Shown here in pieces: positions 43,690 to 52,657 of a DNA stretch of 64,000 nucleotides. Position 1 is the first letter of the stretch, and each line of letters opens with the position of its first letter. The position numbers were made by a program, and so were the translations under genes. Origin of the DNA: Microbacterium candidum (GTDB taxonomy: Bacteria; Actinomycetota; Actinomycetes; Actinomycetales; Microbacteriaceae); assembly GCF_030315975.1 (NCBI RefSeq), contig NZ_JASXSZ010000006.1, positions 26,702-90,701 on the forward strand. The letters are read 5' to 3'. The notes below the pieces were generated by a model. The model had not been told where the DNA came from. It did no database searches and was given only the letters and a program-made list of their open reading frames with translations.

Positions 43690-43815
43690 CCGGGGAGAAC
43701 GCGACCGGTGGATCCGCTTCGGTGAAGCACAAGGATCGCCTTCTGCCGTGCGGTGGTCGCTGAAGATCCGGATATGGCCCTGGGGCGATGACGGCGGCCG
43801 TGGCACAATGCCGCC

Positions 43816-44670
43816 ATGAGAACACGGTTCACCGACCTGGTCGGTTGCAAGCTGCCTCTGCAGTTGGCCGCTCTCGGCGGGGTCGGAACCGAGGAGCTGG
43901 CGCAGGCCGTCGCGGCCGCCGGCGGCCTGGGCATGCTCCCTATGGGACTCGGTCTTCCGTCCCATCCCGCGGGCACGCTGGGCATGGGGTTCCTGCTGCC
44001 CTACCTGCCGACGTTCGAGGGCATAGCCGAGCGGACGCGCGGAGCTCGCGTGGTCGAATTCTTCTGGGGCGAGCCCGTGGCGGCGGGCGTGGCGGCAGGG
44101 CACGAGGCGGGCGCGCTGGTCTCATGGCAGGTCGGCTCCGCTTCGGAGGCCGCGCTGGCGGAGCAGGCGGGGTGTGACTTCGTGGTGATCCAGGGGATCG
44201 AGGCCGGCGGCCATGTCCGCGGAGCGGGTCCGCTGGACGAACTTCTTCGCAACACTCTGGCGAACGTGAGCATCCCCGTCGTCGCGGCAGGTGGCATCGG
44301 TACGCCTAAGCGAGTCCGGGAGCTGATCGACGCCGGCGCGGATGCAGTGCGCATCGGCACGCGATTCCTGGGCGCGCGTGAAGCGGGAGTTCATCCGGAA
44401 TATCTGGCGGCGCTGATCGCTCGAACGGCCGGCGACACCGTGCTCACCGACTATTTCGATGACGACGGCGATTGGCCCGCAACCGTGCGCGTCGTCAGGA
44501 CCTCGCTCGAGGGCGCTCGGTCCGCGGGCAACCGGAGCACGATGCCGGCCGCCAGCGGGTCCGACCGGCCCGGGGTGATGCCGTGGTACGCGGGCCTCTC
44601 GATCGATCACGTGCATCGGGTTCAGTCCGCGGCCGAGATCGTCGCCGAGCTGACCGCGTTGCTGGACTGA
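43816..44670 (+). CDS. Nitronate monooxygenase-family flavoprotein
   Basis: A 284-residue FMN-dependent TIM barrel: LGGVGTEELAQAVAAAGGLGML at the N-terminus, the QGIEAGGHVRG loop with the catalytic-type His, VVAAGGIGTPKRVRELIDAGADAVRIGTRF as the phosphate-binding part. These enzymes oxidise alkyl nitronates such as propionate-3-nitronate. Shorter than the roughly 350-residue norm, but all core segments are present. ATG 43816 lies six bases after CACAAT. Single-gene unit. Confidence 0.9.
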   Translation: MRTRFTDLVGCKLPLQLAALGGVGTEELAQAVAAAGGLGMLPMGLGLPSHPAGTLGMGFLLPYLPTFEGIAERTRGARVVEFFWGEPVAAGVAAGHEAGALVSWQVGSASEAALAEQAGCDFVVIQGIEAGGHVRGAGPLDELLRNTLANVSIPVVAAGGIGTPKRVRELIDAGADAVRIGTRFLGAREAGVHPEYLAALIARTAGDTVLTDYFDDDGDWPATVRVVRTSLEGARSAGNRSTMPAASGSDRPGVMPWYAGLSIDHVHRVQSAAEIVAELTALLD

Positions 44671-44847
44671 AGCCCGCCGGGTTCGGCGCAGCCCACCGTC
44701 ACGACCACGGGTCCATCCCGGGAGGCCTCGTCGTCGCTCTTCGCGAGGGTGTAGACGAGCCGAGAGGCGTGACGAACCGCGGAGTAGCCGGCTCGGGGGG
44801 CCGCCTCTCCGCGGGCGAGGTCGCGCTCGATCGAGGATGCTGGACGG

Positions 44848-45345
44848 GTGACGTCCAGGCTCCTCCTCATCTCCGACACGCACATCCCGGACCGCGCGCG
44901 CCGGGTGCCCGATGCCGTGATTCGTGAGGCGGATGCGGCGGACCTCATCGTCCATGCCGGCGATTGGGTCGCGGCATCCGTGCTCGAAGAGCTCCAGCGG
45001 CACTGCGAGGTGCTTGGCGTGTACGGCAACAACGACGGTGACGACCTCCGCGCGGTGCTGCCCGAGGTCGCGCGGCGCACCATCGAGGGGCTCAGATTCG
45101 CTGTCGTGCACGAGACGGGCGACGCGAAGTCGCGGGAGCGGCGCATGGACCTGGCCTTCCCCGATGCGGACGTGCTCGTGTTCGGGCACAGCCACATCCC
45201 GTGGGACACCGTGACGCCCAGCGGTCTTCGCCTGCTCAACCCGGGCTCGCCGACGGACCGCCGCAGGCAGCCGCGGCACACGATGATGACGGTCGTCGTC
45301 GAGACAGACGGGCGGCTCGAGGTCGAGTTGCTGCCGGTCGAGTGA
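44848..45345 (+). CDS. Calcineurin-like phosphoesterase (YfcE/MJ0936 family)
   Basis: A 165-residue metallophosphoesterase with the full motif set LLISDTHIPD, HAGDWV, YGNND, HETGD and FGHSHIP, which binds two metals. This family hydrolyses phosphodiesters in vitro; the physiological substrate is usually unknown. The start is GTG 44848. Length is typical. The 177 bases upstream contain no gene that I can see. Confidence 0.92.
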   Translation: MTSRLLLISDTHIPDRARRVPDAVIREADAADLIVHAGDWVAASVLEELQRHCEVLGVYGNNDGDDLRAVLPEVARRTIEGLRFAVVHETGDAKSRERRMDLAFPDADVLVFGHSHIPWDTVTPSGLRLLNPGSPTDRRRQPRHTMMTVVVETDGRLEVELLPVE

Positions 45346-45467
45346 CCCGGCGTGTAGCGGCGGGGGCGCGCTGTGCCACGGTGGCGATCCACCAGTCGAT
45401 CTCAGGGGGTCGTCACTGGTTCGTAGCGTTGCAGTTGCGTGACACACTCTCAGGCGCGACGTGGACC

Positions 45468-45673
45468 GTGACCGAAGTGTCGGCTGAGCAGACGTACCCG
45501 CTGCGTCGGGAGCTTCTCCGCCGTGATCGCGCGGACCTTGGCCTGCACATGCCGGATGACGACGTGCCGGGGGCGTTCCATCTCGCCGTGCGGAGCGAGG
45601 CGGGATCGATCCTGGGCGTTGCCAGCGTCACACCGTCCGTCCCTGAGTTCCCGGCCGCCAGCACTCGGTGGCA
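45468..45673 (+). pseudogene. Truncated GNAT acetyltransferase remnant
   Basis: From GTG 45468 the frame reads VTEVSAEQTYPLRRELL, then LHMPDDDVPGAFHLAV and ILGVASVTP, followed by RWQ. This is the N-terminal third of a common GNAT family in which the acetyl-CoA-binding LRGMA segment normally follows RWQ. Here that continuation is missing and the frame degenerates, so the gene is a 3'-deleted fossil. The rest of the 45346-45794 gap contains nothing else recognisable. A different frame ends with YSDVVLRLGADAA before TAG at about 45722, possibly the tail of another broken gene. Confidence 0.6.
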
Positions 45674-45794
45674 GGCGTCGCCTACAGCGACGTCGTGTTG
45701 CGCCTCGGCGCCGACGCCGCATAGGGCGCTCTCGCGCACCGAGTGGCCGGAGGCCGCTGCCGCGGTCCCGGCCACCTTCACCGCTCGTCGGTGT

Positions 45795-46862
45795 CTAGCC
45801 GTTCCCAGCGGGCTGGAGCAGGCCCAGCAGGCCGTTCGACTCGCCGTTCGGCCCCGCGCTGAACCACACGGACTCAGTGCCACCGGCAACCTGGGTGCCG
45901 ACGATCAGGCCCCAGAGCCCGTCGATGACCAGCGGTCCTCCAGACATACCGCGGAGAACTCCGAGGACCGCGCCGGTCTGCGGGTCGAACACGTGGATCC
46001 GCCCGTCGCCGAAGTTCCCGACGAGCAGGTCGCCGCCGAACTGGCCGAAACTCGCGGGTGCGAGGGTCATGCCCCAGGGCGAGTTGAGCACGCCGTGAGT
46101 CGCGAACCGTTTCACGAAGTCGCCGCCCGTCGTGTAGACGTCGATGAACCCGTGCGCCGGCCCTGCAACGTCGTCGTGGAGCGCCGCGTCCTGCTGGGCG
46201 TACGTCACGAACACCTGGCCGTTGATCTCGGCCACGTTGAACGGCGCGTAGCCGGCGGGCAGGCCCGGGTCGTGGAACATCGACGGCGTCGACACGAGGG
46301 TCCACGACGAGTTCCAGGCGTCGATCCGGTTGGCGCGGAAGTTCGTCGCGAGCAGCAGCGGTCCGGTCGGGCTCTGCACCAGAGCCAGGCCCTTGAAGAC
46401 CGAGTCGGGCATCTGCCCGCCGACCTGGGTGGCTGCGGCACCACCGGCCCATGCGGAGATGAAGCCGTCCTCGCCGGCGAAGATGAACCGTGCCGGTGTG
46501 GGGGTGGTGGTCCCGGGTACGTCGAACCCCAGCGTGGTGTTGAACACCTGGCCTGTTGGAGCACCGCCCGGGATGGCGACGGAGCGCACCTTGGTCACCG
46601 AGTTGCCTCCGGTGCCCGCCGTGTAGAGCGTCGTTTGATCGGATCCGTTGTCCGAGACCCATACCGGCGTGTTGGGCCCGTGAGACAAGCCCCAGCCGTT
46701 CACGAGCGCTGGATCCGTGAGCGCCGCGACTCCTGGTTGATTGGACACGAGGTTGATCTGTTGAAATGTGCCCGTTCCGGCCGCGTTCGCCGGTCCGGCG
46801 ACCGCCACGGCCAATGCCAGCGCTAGGCCGGCGGCTCCGACGATGGTTCTTTTGGCAACCAT
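45795..46862 (-). CDS. Secreted TIGR03118-like beta-propeller protein
   Basis: A 355-residue exported protein. It has an Ala/Val-rich signal peptide with probable cleavage after ANA (about residue 27). The propeller domain contains QINLVSNQPGVAALTDPALVNGWGLS, then repeated WGMTL, GDLLVGNFGDGRI and GLWGLIVG strands, the pattern of the TIGR03118 family of unknown function. It is extracellular or periplasm-facing. Start ATG 46862. It is divergent from the sulfate-permease gene across a 220-base gap in which no further gene is seen. Confidence 0.87.
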   Translation of the reverse strand: MVAKRTIVGAAGLALALAVAVAGPANAAGTGTFQQINLVSNQPGVAALTDPALVNGWGLSHGPNTPVWVSDNGSDQTTLYTAGTGGNSVTKVRSVAIPGGAPTGQVFNTTLGFDVPGTTTPTPARFIFAGEDGFISAWAGGAAATQVGGQMPDSVFKGLALVQSPTGPLLLATNFRANRIDAWNSSWTLVSTPSMFHDPGLPAGYAPFNVAEINGQVFVTYAQQDAALHDDVAGPAHGFIDVYTTGGDFVKRFATHGVLNSPWGMTLAPASFGQFGGDLLVGNFGDGRIHVFDPQTGAVLGVLRGMSGGPLVIDGLWGLIVGTQVAGGTESVWFSAGPNGESNGLLGLLQPAGNG

Positions 46863-47070
46863 GACATTGCGCCTCCTCGAGATGCGGCCTGCAACGGCGC
46901 AGGCCCGTCTTCACTCACACGAGGTGGAGCCCGCCAGGGTTCACGCTGTGGCGGATCTTCGACGGAGAAGAGCGGCACGACGCCGGCAGGTCGCGTCAAC
47001 CCCTCGCAGGGCGAAAGTCGGGACGACGCGATCTCCATCCGCCCGGGTACCTCGGTCCCGCCTCGCGTCT

Positions 47071-47082
47071 TAGGCTGAGCGC
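47071..47082 (+). promoter_or_regulatory. Leaderless-type -10 box of the SulP gene
   Basis: TAGGCT (47071-47076) is followed by GAGCGC and the GTG start at 47083. An identical hexamer and spacing precedes pta at 62484-62496. Confidence 0.5.
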
Positions 47083-48750
47083 GTGGGGAATGACGCTGAG
47101 CGTTGGTTCTCGAGGAAGACGGCCGGCAGGGATGCGGTCGCCGGGCTGGTGCTCGGTGTCACGAGCGTCCCGGATGGGCTGGCGTTCGGTGTTCTCGCGG
47201 GGGTGAACCCGCTGGCGGGCCTGTATGGCTATCTGTTCGGCATGGTCGGCGCGGCAGTGTTCACGAGCAGCGCGTATATGGCGGTGCAGGCGACCGGCGC
47301 GATGGCCCTCATCGTGGCGGATGCGGGGCTGGAGACGCGCCCCGACCCGGACCGCGCGCTGTACACCCTGTCGATGATGGTCGGGACCCTGATGATCATC
47401 GCCGGCCTGTTGCGCGCCGGCAAGCTCGTCCGGTTCGTGCCGACCGCGGTCATGACGGGGTTCATCTCCGCGGTCGGCGTGAACATCGTGCTGGGCCAGC
47501 TGGGGAACCTGACCGGCTACGACGCGCACGGCGCCAACCGCATCCTGCGCACCTTCGACCTGCTGTTCCATATTGCGGACTGGAGTCTTCCGGCCGTCGT
47601 CGTCGGCGCGATCACGATCTTGACGATCGTGGTGCTCGAGCGCACTCGGGTCGGAAGCCTGGGGCTCGTGGTCGCCGTCGTGCTCGGTTCGGTCGTCGCG
47701 GCGCTGCTGAACCTGTGGGTCGGGCGGCAGGTCGAGGTCCTGAACGACATCGTCGTCGTCCCGCCGGCTCTGCCGGCCCCGGTGCTCCCATCGCCGAACG
47801 ATGTGCCGTACCTCCTGCTCCCTGCGGTGTCATTGTCGTTCGTCGGGATGGTGCAGGGCGCAGGGGTGTCGGCTGGCATCCCCACCCCGGACGGGCGGCC
47901 GGCCGAAGCCTCACGCGACATCCTCGGCCAGGGCGCCGGCAACATCGTGTCCGGGCTGTTCCGCGGGATGCCGGTCGGCGGATCGATGTCGGCATCCGCT
48001 CTTGTCGTCCAGGCAGGCGCGAAGACCCGAATGTCGCTGATCTACGCCGGGATCGCGATGGCCCTCACCATCCTGATCGGAGCGGCAGCCGTCGGTCATG
48101 TGGCGATGCCGGCGCTCGCGGCGCTGCTCGTCGTCGTCGGCATCGGATCGGTCAAACCCAGCCGTGTGTATTCGGTGATCAAAAGCGGGCTGCTGCAGAC
48201 CACGACGATGATCGTGACGTTCCTCCTGACCCTGCTCATCCCGCTGCAGTTCGCGGTGCTCGTCGGCGCGGGCCTCGGCATCGTGCTGTTCGTCGCGAAG
48301 CAGTCGAACCGGGTGCTCGTGCGCCGCGTGATGATCGCCGACGACGGACACGTGCGCGAGACGGAGGCGCCCGCCACCGTCGGCGGGGGCGAGATCGTCA
48401 TACTGCAGCCATACGGCAGCCTCTTCTTCGCGAGCGCCCCGATCGTGGAAGGGCAGTTCCCCGAGGTGACACCGGAGTCGAAGGGCAGTGTGGTGATCGT
48501 CCGGCTGCGTGGCACCGACGACATCGGCCTCGCGATCATCGAGGTGCTGCGCCGCCTGCACTCCGCGCTGGCCGGCGCCGGCTCGACGCTCAAGCTCGTC
48601 GTCAGCGAGAAGCGCGTGTACGACCACCTCATCTCAAGCGGTCTCGCCGCCGATATCGGCGAACGGAACCTTTACCGCGGCACCGAATGGGTCGGCAGGA
48701 CACTGCGCGTGGCATACGCGGACGCGGGCAAAGAAGTCAGCGCGACGTGA
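47083..48750 (+). CDS. SulP-family anion permease with STAS domain
   Basis: A 555-residue transporter. The SulP membrane domain (about 15-420) has VAGLVLGVTSVPDGLAFGVLAGV and VGGSMSASALVVQAGAKTR. A C-terminal cytoplasmic STAS domain (about 435-545) follows. Family members import sulfate, bicarbonate or other anions by symport or exchange. The sulfatase gene 1.2 kb downstream makes sulfate plausible but does not prove it. The start is GTG 47083. Confidence 0.91.
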   Translation: MGNDAERWFSRKTAGRDAVAGLVLGVTSVPDGLAFGVLAGVNPLAGLYGYLFGMVGAAVFTSSAYMAVQATGAMALIVADAGLETRPDPDRALYTLSMMVGTLMIIAGLLRAGKLVRFVPTAVMTGFISAVGVNIVLGQLGNLTGYDAHGANRILRTFDLLFHIADWSLPAVVVGAITILTIVVLERTRVGSLGLVVAVVLGSVVAALLNLWVGRQVEVLNDIVVVPPALPAPVLPSPNDVPYLLLPAVSLSFVGMVQGAGVSAGIPTPDGRPAEASRDILGQGAGNIVSGLFRGMPVGGSMSASALVVQAGAKTRMSLIYAGIAMALTILIGAAAVGHVAMPALAALLVVVGIGSVKPSRVYSVIKSGLLQTTTMIVTFLLTLLIPLQFAVLVGAGLGIVLFVAKQSNRVLVRRVMIADDGHVRETEAPATVGGGEIVILQPYGSLFFASAPIVEGQFPEVTPESKGSVVIVRLRGTDDIGLAIIEVLRRLHSALAGAGSTLKLVVSEKRVYDHLISSGLAADIGERNLYRGTEWVGRTLRVAYADAGKEVSAT

Positions 48751-48795
48751 TTCCGCCCGCGTCGCGCGAAGACGGGCGCGAAGGTCATGAGCGAC

Positions 48796-48975
48796 CTACT
48801 CGAATGCCGGAGCATCCCCATCGGAATCCAGTCGACGCTTGATTCCGCGCCGTGACAACACGAGACCGCGCAACCAGGCAGGCCGATCATCCCTGTCGAT
48901 GAAGACGGCCTTCAGCACGATCGTCACAGGCACGGCCAGGATCGCACCCGCGGGGCCGAGTATCCACGCCTTTTC
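48796..48975 (-). pseudogene. C-terminal remnant of an AI-2E-family (PerM-like) transporter
   Basis: On the minus strand a 60-codon frame reads AWILGPAGAILAVPVTIVLK, then AVFIDRD and a basic/acidic tail up to TAG. This is the characteristic last membrane helix and tail of AI-2E family exporters. A TGA interrupts the frame just upstream (48976-48978) and no other part of the protein is present, so the gene was 5'-deleted. The remaining gap (48751-48795 and 48976-49216) contains no gene that I can support. Confidence 0.65.
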
Positions 48976-49216
48976 TCACCTGAGGAGGAATCCACGGCGA
49001 GAACTCGAGGCAACCGTATCTCCGCTGTCGGCCGGTCACTACCCACTAGTCGGAGTACCTCGACATACGGCGCCGAACTCCGTGCGGGTAGCCGTACGGG
49101 TATGGCAGATTGTCGGATCGGGGCGCATAATCTACTGCGCAAGACGATTGCCTGGCATCCGGCTCGAAAGTGCATGGTGTCGAGTCGGCGTGCACTCTCA
49201 GGATCGAGGGTTGTCA

Positions 49217-49888
49217 GTGTGGGCCGTAATCGGTGAGATTCTGCCGATGGCCGTCGGGATTGCAATCAGTCCCATTCCGATCATCGCCACAATCCTGCTG
49301 TTGTTGTCGCCGCGCGCGGGGCGCACGAGTACGGCGTTCCTGCTCGGGTGGATCCTCGGGATCACGATCAGCGTGGTGGTCTTCACCCTCCTCGGCGCCG
49401 TCATCCCGGTCGCGGATCCCAGCGCGTCCCAGCCGATCGCCGGGACGATCAGGATCGTGCTCGGTGTCGTCCTGCTGCTCCTCGCCGTCAGGCAATGGCG
49501 CTCACGGCCCAAGGGCGACGAACCGGCGACGTTGCCCGCCTGGCTGAGCGCGATCGACTCGCTCACGGTCGGCCGGGCCATCGTCCTGGCCTTCCTGTTC
49601 GTGGCGATCAACCCGAAGAACATCGTGCTCGCCTCGGGCGCGGGGATCACTATCGGCGCTGCCGAGCTGACGATCGCTGCGACCGTGATCGCCATCGTCG
49701 TCTTCGTGATCATCTCGGCCGCGTCCGTCGCCATTCCGGTCATCGGCTACTTCGTCGCACGAGACGCGATGAGCGGTCCGCTCGATTCGCTGCGCGAGTG
49801 GCTCGTGCGGAACAACGCCACCATCATGGCCGTCCTGCTCCTCGTGATCGGTGTCGTGCTGATCGGAGAAGGACTTCAGAGTTTCTGA
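49217..49888 (+). CDS. GAP-family (Sap/LysE-like) membrane protein
   Basis: A 223-residue membrane protein with six helices. It has the GAP family opening ILPMAVGIAISPIPIIATILLL, then RTSTAFLLGWILGI, a central AFLFVAINPKNIVLASGAG and a C-terminal helix. Mycobacterial relatives (Sap, Gap) help export glycolipids; here the cargo is unknown. GTG 49217 has GAGGG six bases upstream; an in-frame TTG lies at 49211. It precedes the sulfatase-like gene by 62 bases on the same strand. Confidence 0.85.
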   Translation: MWAVIGEILPMAVGIAISPIPIIATILLLLSPRAGRTSTAFLLGWILGITISVVVFTLLGAVIPVADPSASQPIAGTIRIVLGVVLLLLAVRQWRSRPKGDEPATLPAWLSAIDSLTVGRAIVLAFLFVAINPKNIVLASGAGITIGAAELTIAATVIAIVVFVIISAASVAIPVIGYFVARDAMSGPLDSLREWLVRNNATIMAVLLLVIGVVLIGEGLQSF

Positions 49889-49950
49889 GAACGGCTGCTC
49901 GAATTTCCGGCTGTTCATTCCCACAAGATCGCCAGACAAAGGAGAGTGCG

Positions 49951-51615
49951 ATGGGAAATCCGTATGACGTGGAACGCTCTTGGCCCGACTATTTCCTGGA
50001 GCATCGGCGGCTGACCGTCGAACAGCAGGGCACCTATCAATGCGGTGACCTGCCGGTATGGACGATCTACTGCCCGGACGGCCTCATCGGCGACTGCATC
50101 GTCTTCGATGCACCCGAGGGTCTCATCCTCTACGACGTCGGCATGAGCCATGAAGCGGGCGAGTTCATCGCAAAGGAGATCAAGAAGATCTCGGACAAGC
50201 CGATCAAGGCGGTGTTCTACTCCCACCACCACACGGACCACTACAACGGGGCAGCTGCGATCGTGGATCCGGCCGCCGTCGCCGCCGGCGAGGTCGACAT
50301 CTACGCCTGGTCGAACTTCCTCGAGGAAATGGCCAACGAGTTCGGCGAGATCCTGCAACGGCAGTCCATGGGTGCCGGGTACTTCGGCGGCGCCTTCCTC
50401 GCCCCCGAAGAGATGCATCATCACGGCATCGGGCTGATTCGCCCAGGTGCGGGGGCGTACATACCGCCGACGAAGTTCTTCTCGGAGGACACCACCCTGA
50501 CCGTGGCGGGCCTGGAACTGACCGCGTTCTATACAGGCGGTGAGGCGATCAGCGAGTTCGGCCTCCACGTGCCGGAGTACGACTTGATCGCGATCGCCGA
50601 CGAGTTCTTCACCGGCATCCCGAACCTGCACAGCATCCGAGGTTCCAAGCCGCGCATTCCGGACAACTACATCGCCGCGTTGAAAAGGGTCCTCGAGGTG
50701 CGGCCCGAGTGGCTGGTCGGCTCTCACCTCCGACCGATTCAGGGCAAGGACGAGATCGCGGGCCACGTGAGCAAGTACATCGACGCGACGAAGTATCTGT
50801 GGGATCAGTCGATCCGGCTCATCAACAAGGGCTACACGCCGGTCGAACTGCAGCACGCGCTGAAGGATCTGCCCGAGGAGATGTGGGACCCGCCCTACAC
50901 GGTGCCCATGTACGGGACCCCCATCACCTCCGTCCCGGAGTTCTTCACGGGGTGGGTGAGCTGGTTCTCCGGTGACTCCGCGGACCTGTTCCCGTCCCAG
51001 CCGGCTGTAAAGGCCGCGCGCTTCACCGAGCTCATGGGGGGCGTCGACAAGGTCCTGGATGCGGCGAAAGCCGACCATGCTGCCGGCGAGCACCAGCTTG
51101 CGGCCGAACTCGCCCAGATCGCCCTGCGCGCCGACCCTGAGAATGAGGACGCGCGCCTGGTGAAGGCAGCGGCATTGCGAGCTCTCGGCTATCAGCAGAT
51201 CAACCCCATCGCACGATCGTGGTACCTCACCGGTGCCCTCGAACTCGAAGGGACGGTGGATCCCGCCCAGATCCTCGGCGCGTTCGCACAGGTCTTCGCG
51301 GTCGAGTTGCCGGTCGCCGAGGTGGTCAGCCGCTGGCGGTACCAATTGGATGCGGAGAAGGCGAAAGGAGTCAACCTGGCTGTCGGGATCCGTCCCGCCG
51401 ACGGGGGCAAGGAACTCACCGTTCGCATCCGCAACCGAGTGCTTCACGTCGAGGACGGGCTGGCGCCCGACGCGGCGGTCGTTGTCGAGGCCACGCCTGC
51501 GCAGGTCAACGGGAAAGGAGACCCCACGGTGGTCTTGGGGGATGCGGCGGCGTGGGCCCAGCTCCAGGGACTGCTGGACAGGGAATTGACCCCCTTCCAC
51601 ATGCACATGCGGTGA
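49951..51615 (+). CDS. Alkyl/aryl-sulfatase of the metallo-beta-lactamase fold (SdsA1/YjcS-like)
   Basis: A 554-residue protein. The N-terminal MBL domain has the zinc motif HHHTDH (92-97) and a second site in MHHHGIGL. The central dimerisation part has TELMGGVDKVLDAA with ARSWYLTGALEL, and the C-terminal SCP2-like domain has VNLAVGIRPADGGKELTVRIRN. This order is that of type III alkylsulfatases, which cleave primary or secondary alkyl sulfates to alcohol and sulfate. No signal peptide is seen, so it is probably cytoplasmic. The start is ATG 49951, with AAAGGAGAG upstream. Confidence 0.9.
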   Translation: MGNPYDVERSWPDYFLEHRRLTVEQQGTYQCGDLPVWTIYCPDGLIGDCIVFDAPEGLILYDVGMSHEAGEFIAKEIKKISDKPIKAVFYSHHHTDHYNGAAAIVDPAAVAAGEVDIYAWSNFLEEMANEFGEILQRQSMGAGYFGGAFLAPEEMHHHGIGLIRPGAGAYIPPTKFFSEDTTLTVAGLELTAFYTGGEAISEFGLHVPEYDLIAIADEFFTGIPNLHSIRGSKPRIPDNYIAALKRVLEVRPEWLVGSHLRPIQGKDEIAGHVSKYIDATKYLWDQSIRLINKGYTPVELQHALKDLPEEMWDPPYTVPMYGTPITSVPEFFTGWVSWFSGDSADLFPSQPAVKAARFTELMGGVDKVLDAAKADHAAGEHQLAAELAQIALRADPENEDARLVKAAALRALGYQQINPIARSWYLTGALELEGTVDPAQILGAFAQVFAVELPVAEVVSRWRYQLDAEKAKGVNLAVGIRPADGGKELTVRIRNRVLHVEDGLAPDAAVVVEATPAQVNGKGDPTVVLGDAAAWAQLQGLLDRELTPFHMHMR

Positions 51616-51621
51616 GACGCC

Positions 51622-52119
51622 ATGGACGACTACTTGTGGGTCCTGAAAGACTCAGAACGGGATCTCCTCCGAGAGATCGAGTCGACGCGCATGGAGCGGC
51701 TGGATGAGGATGAGCTTCTCAGCCTGCACAAACGGATCCGCCGGGCACGCAATAAGCACGTCACGAACTATCGCCGGAAAGCCGCCCGGACGGTGGTCGA
51801 TATGGGTTCGCGCGGTGCCGCGCATCCCAAGGGCAGCAAAGATCGCCTCCGTGCTGAGGCCTTCGAGGAAGCGCTCGCCCGAGTCTCCGAGCGGCTCGCC
51901 GCGCTTGCGCACGAGCACGCCGAGCAACTCAAGAACGAACGGCTTGCCCGTGCTCAGGCCGGGAAGGAAACCGGTCCGGACAGCGCCCCCATCTCCGGCG
52001 GCAAAGTCTCCGGCGCCGGGGTGACGCGAGAACACAGAAAGACCAGCGGAGGAAAGAAGCGCGACGCATCCAGCCGGGCTCAAGGCGCGCGCCGCCAGGC
52101 CGAACGCGACTCGAGGTAG
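51622..52119 (+). CDS. Charged, helical protein of unknown function
   Basis: A 165-residue, strongly charged protein. A helical/coiled-coil N-terminal part (about 8-110) is rich in Arg/Glu/Leu, and the disordered C-terminal tail is rich in Gly/Ser/Lys/Arg. Similar short basic proteins occur widely in Actinobacteria; I assign no function. It follows the sulfatase gene by six bases and may be co-transcribed. It ends just outside the left island boundary (52125). Confidence 0.7.
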   Translation: MDDYLWVLKDSERDLLREIESTRMERLDEDELLSLHKRIRRARNKHVTNYRRKAARTVVDMGSRGAAHPKGSKDRLRAEAFEEALARVSERLAALAHEHAEQLKNERLARAQAGKETGPDSAPISGGKVSGAGVTREHRKTSGGKKRDASSRAQGARRQAERDSR

Positions 52120-52124
52120 ACGAA

Positions 52125-52149
52125 GTGGCGGAGGATGGGGGATTCGAAC
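52125..52149 (+). repeat. Left attachment-site repeat (tRNA-Ser 3'-end copy)
   Basis: The 25 bases are identical to 57456-57480, which cover the CCA end, acceptor strand and T-arm part of tRNA-Ser(GGA). Base identity stops sharply on both sides. This is the expected remnant when an element integrates into the 3' end of a tRNA gene by tyrosine-recombinase-mediated recombination. Confidence 0.85.
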
Positions 52150-52635
52150 TTTCGTAATACTAATTGCCTTTGCCCCGTTTTACCGCGGAATTCCGCGGTT
52201 TTCGAGAGTTCGCTCGGTGGCTCACCTGCACGAAAATACGCCAATCTACACGGCGTGTCGCGCCTAACTGTGCCAGTAGATGTGTCACCTGTGGCGAGGT
52301 CGCCTGAGCGGCTCGCGCTCTGGCCTCGGCCCGTTTGAGGAGTGCCTTCGGCATCGCGTCGAATTCGGTGCCGAGTCGGCCCGCGCGCAGCGGGCAGCAA
52401 TTGTGGCGGCGATGACGAGCGTCGACGACGACGGCGGCGACGAGCGAAGACGGCGGCGACGAGCGCGACGACGACGATTGCGATGACGAGCGCGGCGATG
52501 ACGAGCGTCGCCACGGCGATGGCCACCACTGCGACATCGACGGAGGCGCGCGTGTCTGCGGATCCTTGATTGCTTCGGCCACGACGCGCTGCTTCATGAG
52601 GTGGGGAGCTATCGGCGCCGATCGATTTCCGTAGC

Positions 52636-52657
52636 CTGCGGTGGCCGAGTGGTTAAG
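52636..52657 (+). pseudogene. Truncated tRNA-like 5' fragment
   Basis: GTGGCCGAGTGGTTAAG (52641-52657) matches the acceptor-end/D-arm consensus of class II tRNAs (Ser/Leu). It ends exactly where the 19-bp arm of the abiE inverted repeat begins. No anticodon or T arm follows, so it cannot be functional. It may be debris of another tRNA-targeting event or a chance match. Confidence 0.4.

Noticed and set aside
52080..52529. Minus-strand frame reading as a hydrophobic helix followed by poly-Arg
   Set aside because: It arises from the GACGA/GGCGA low-complexity tract and runs into the attachment repeat; probably not a gene.
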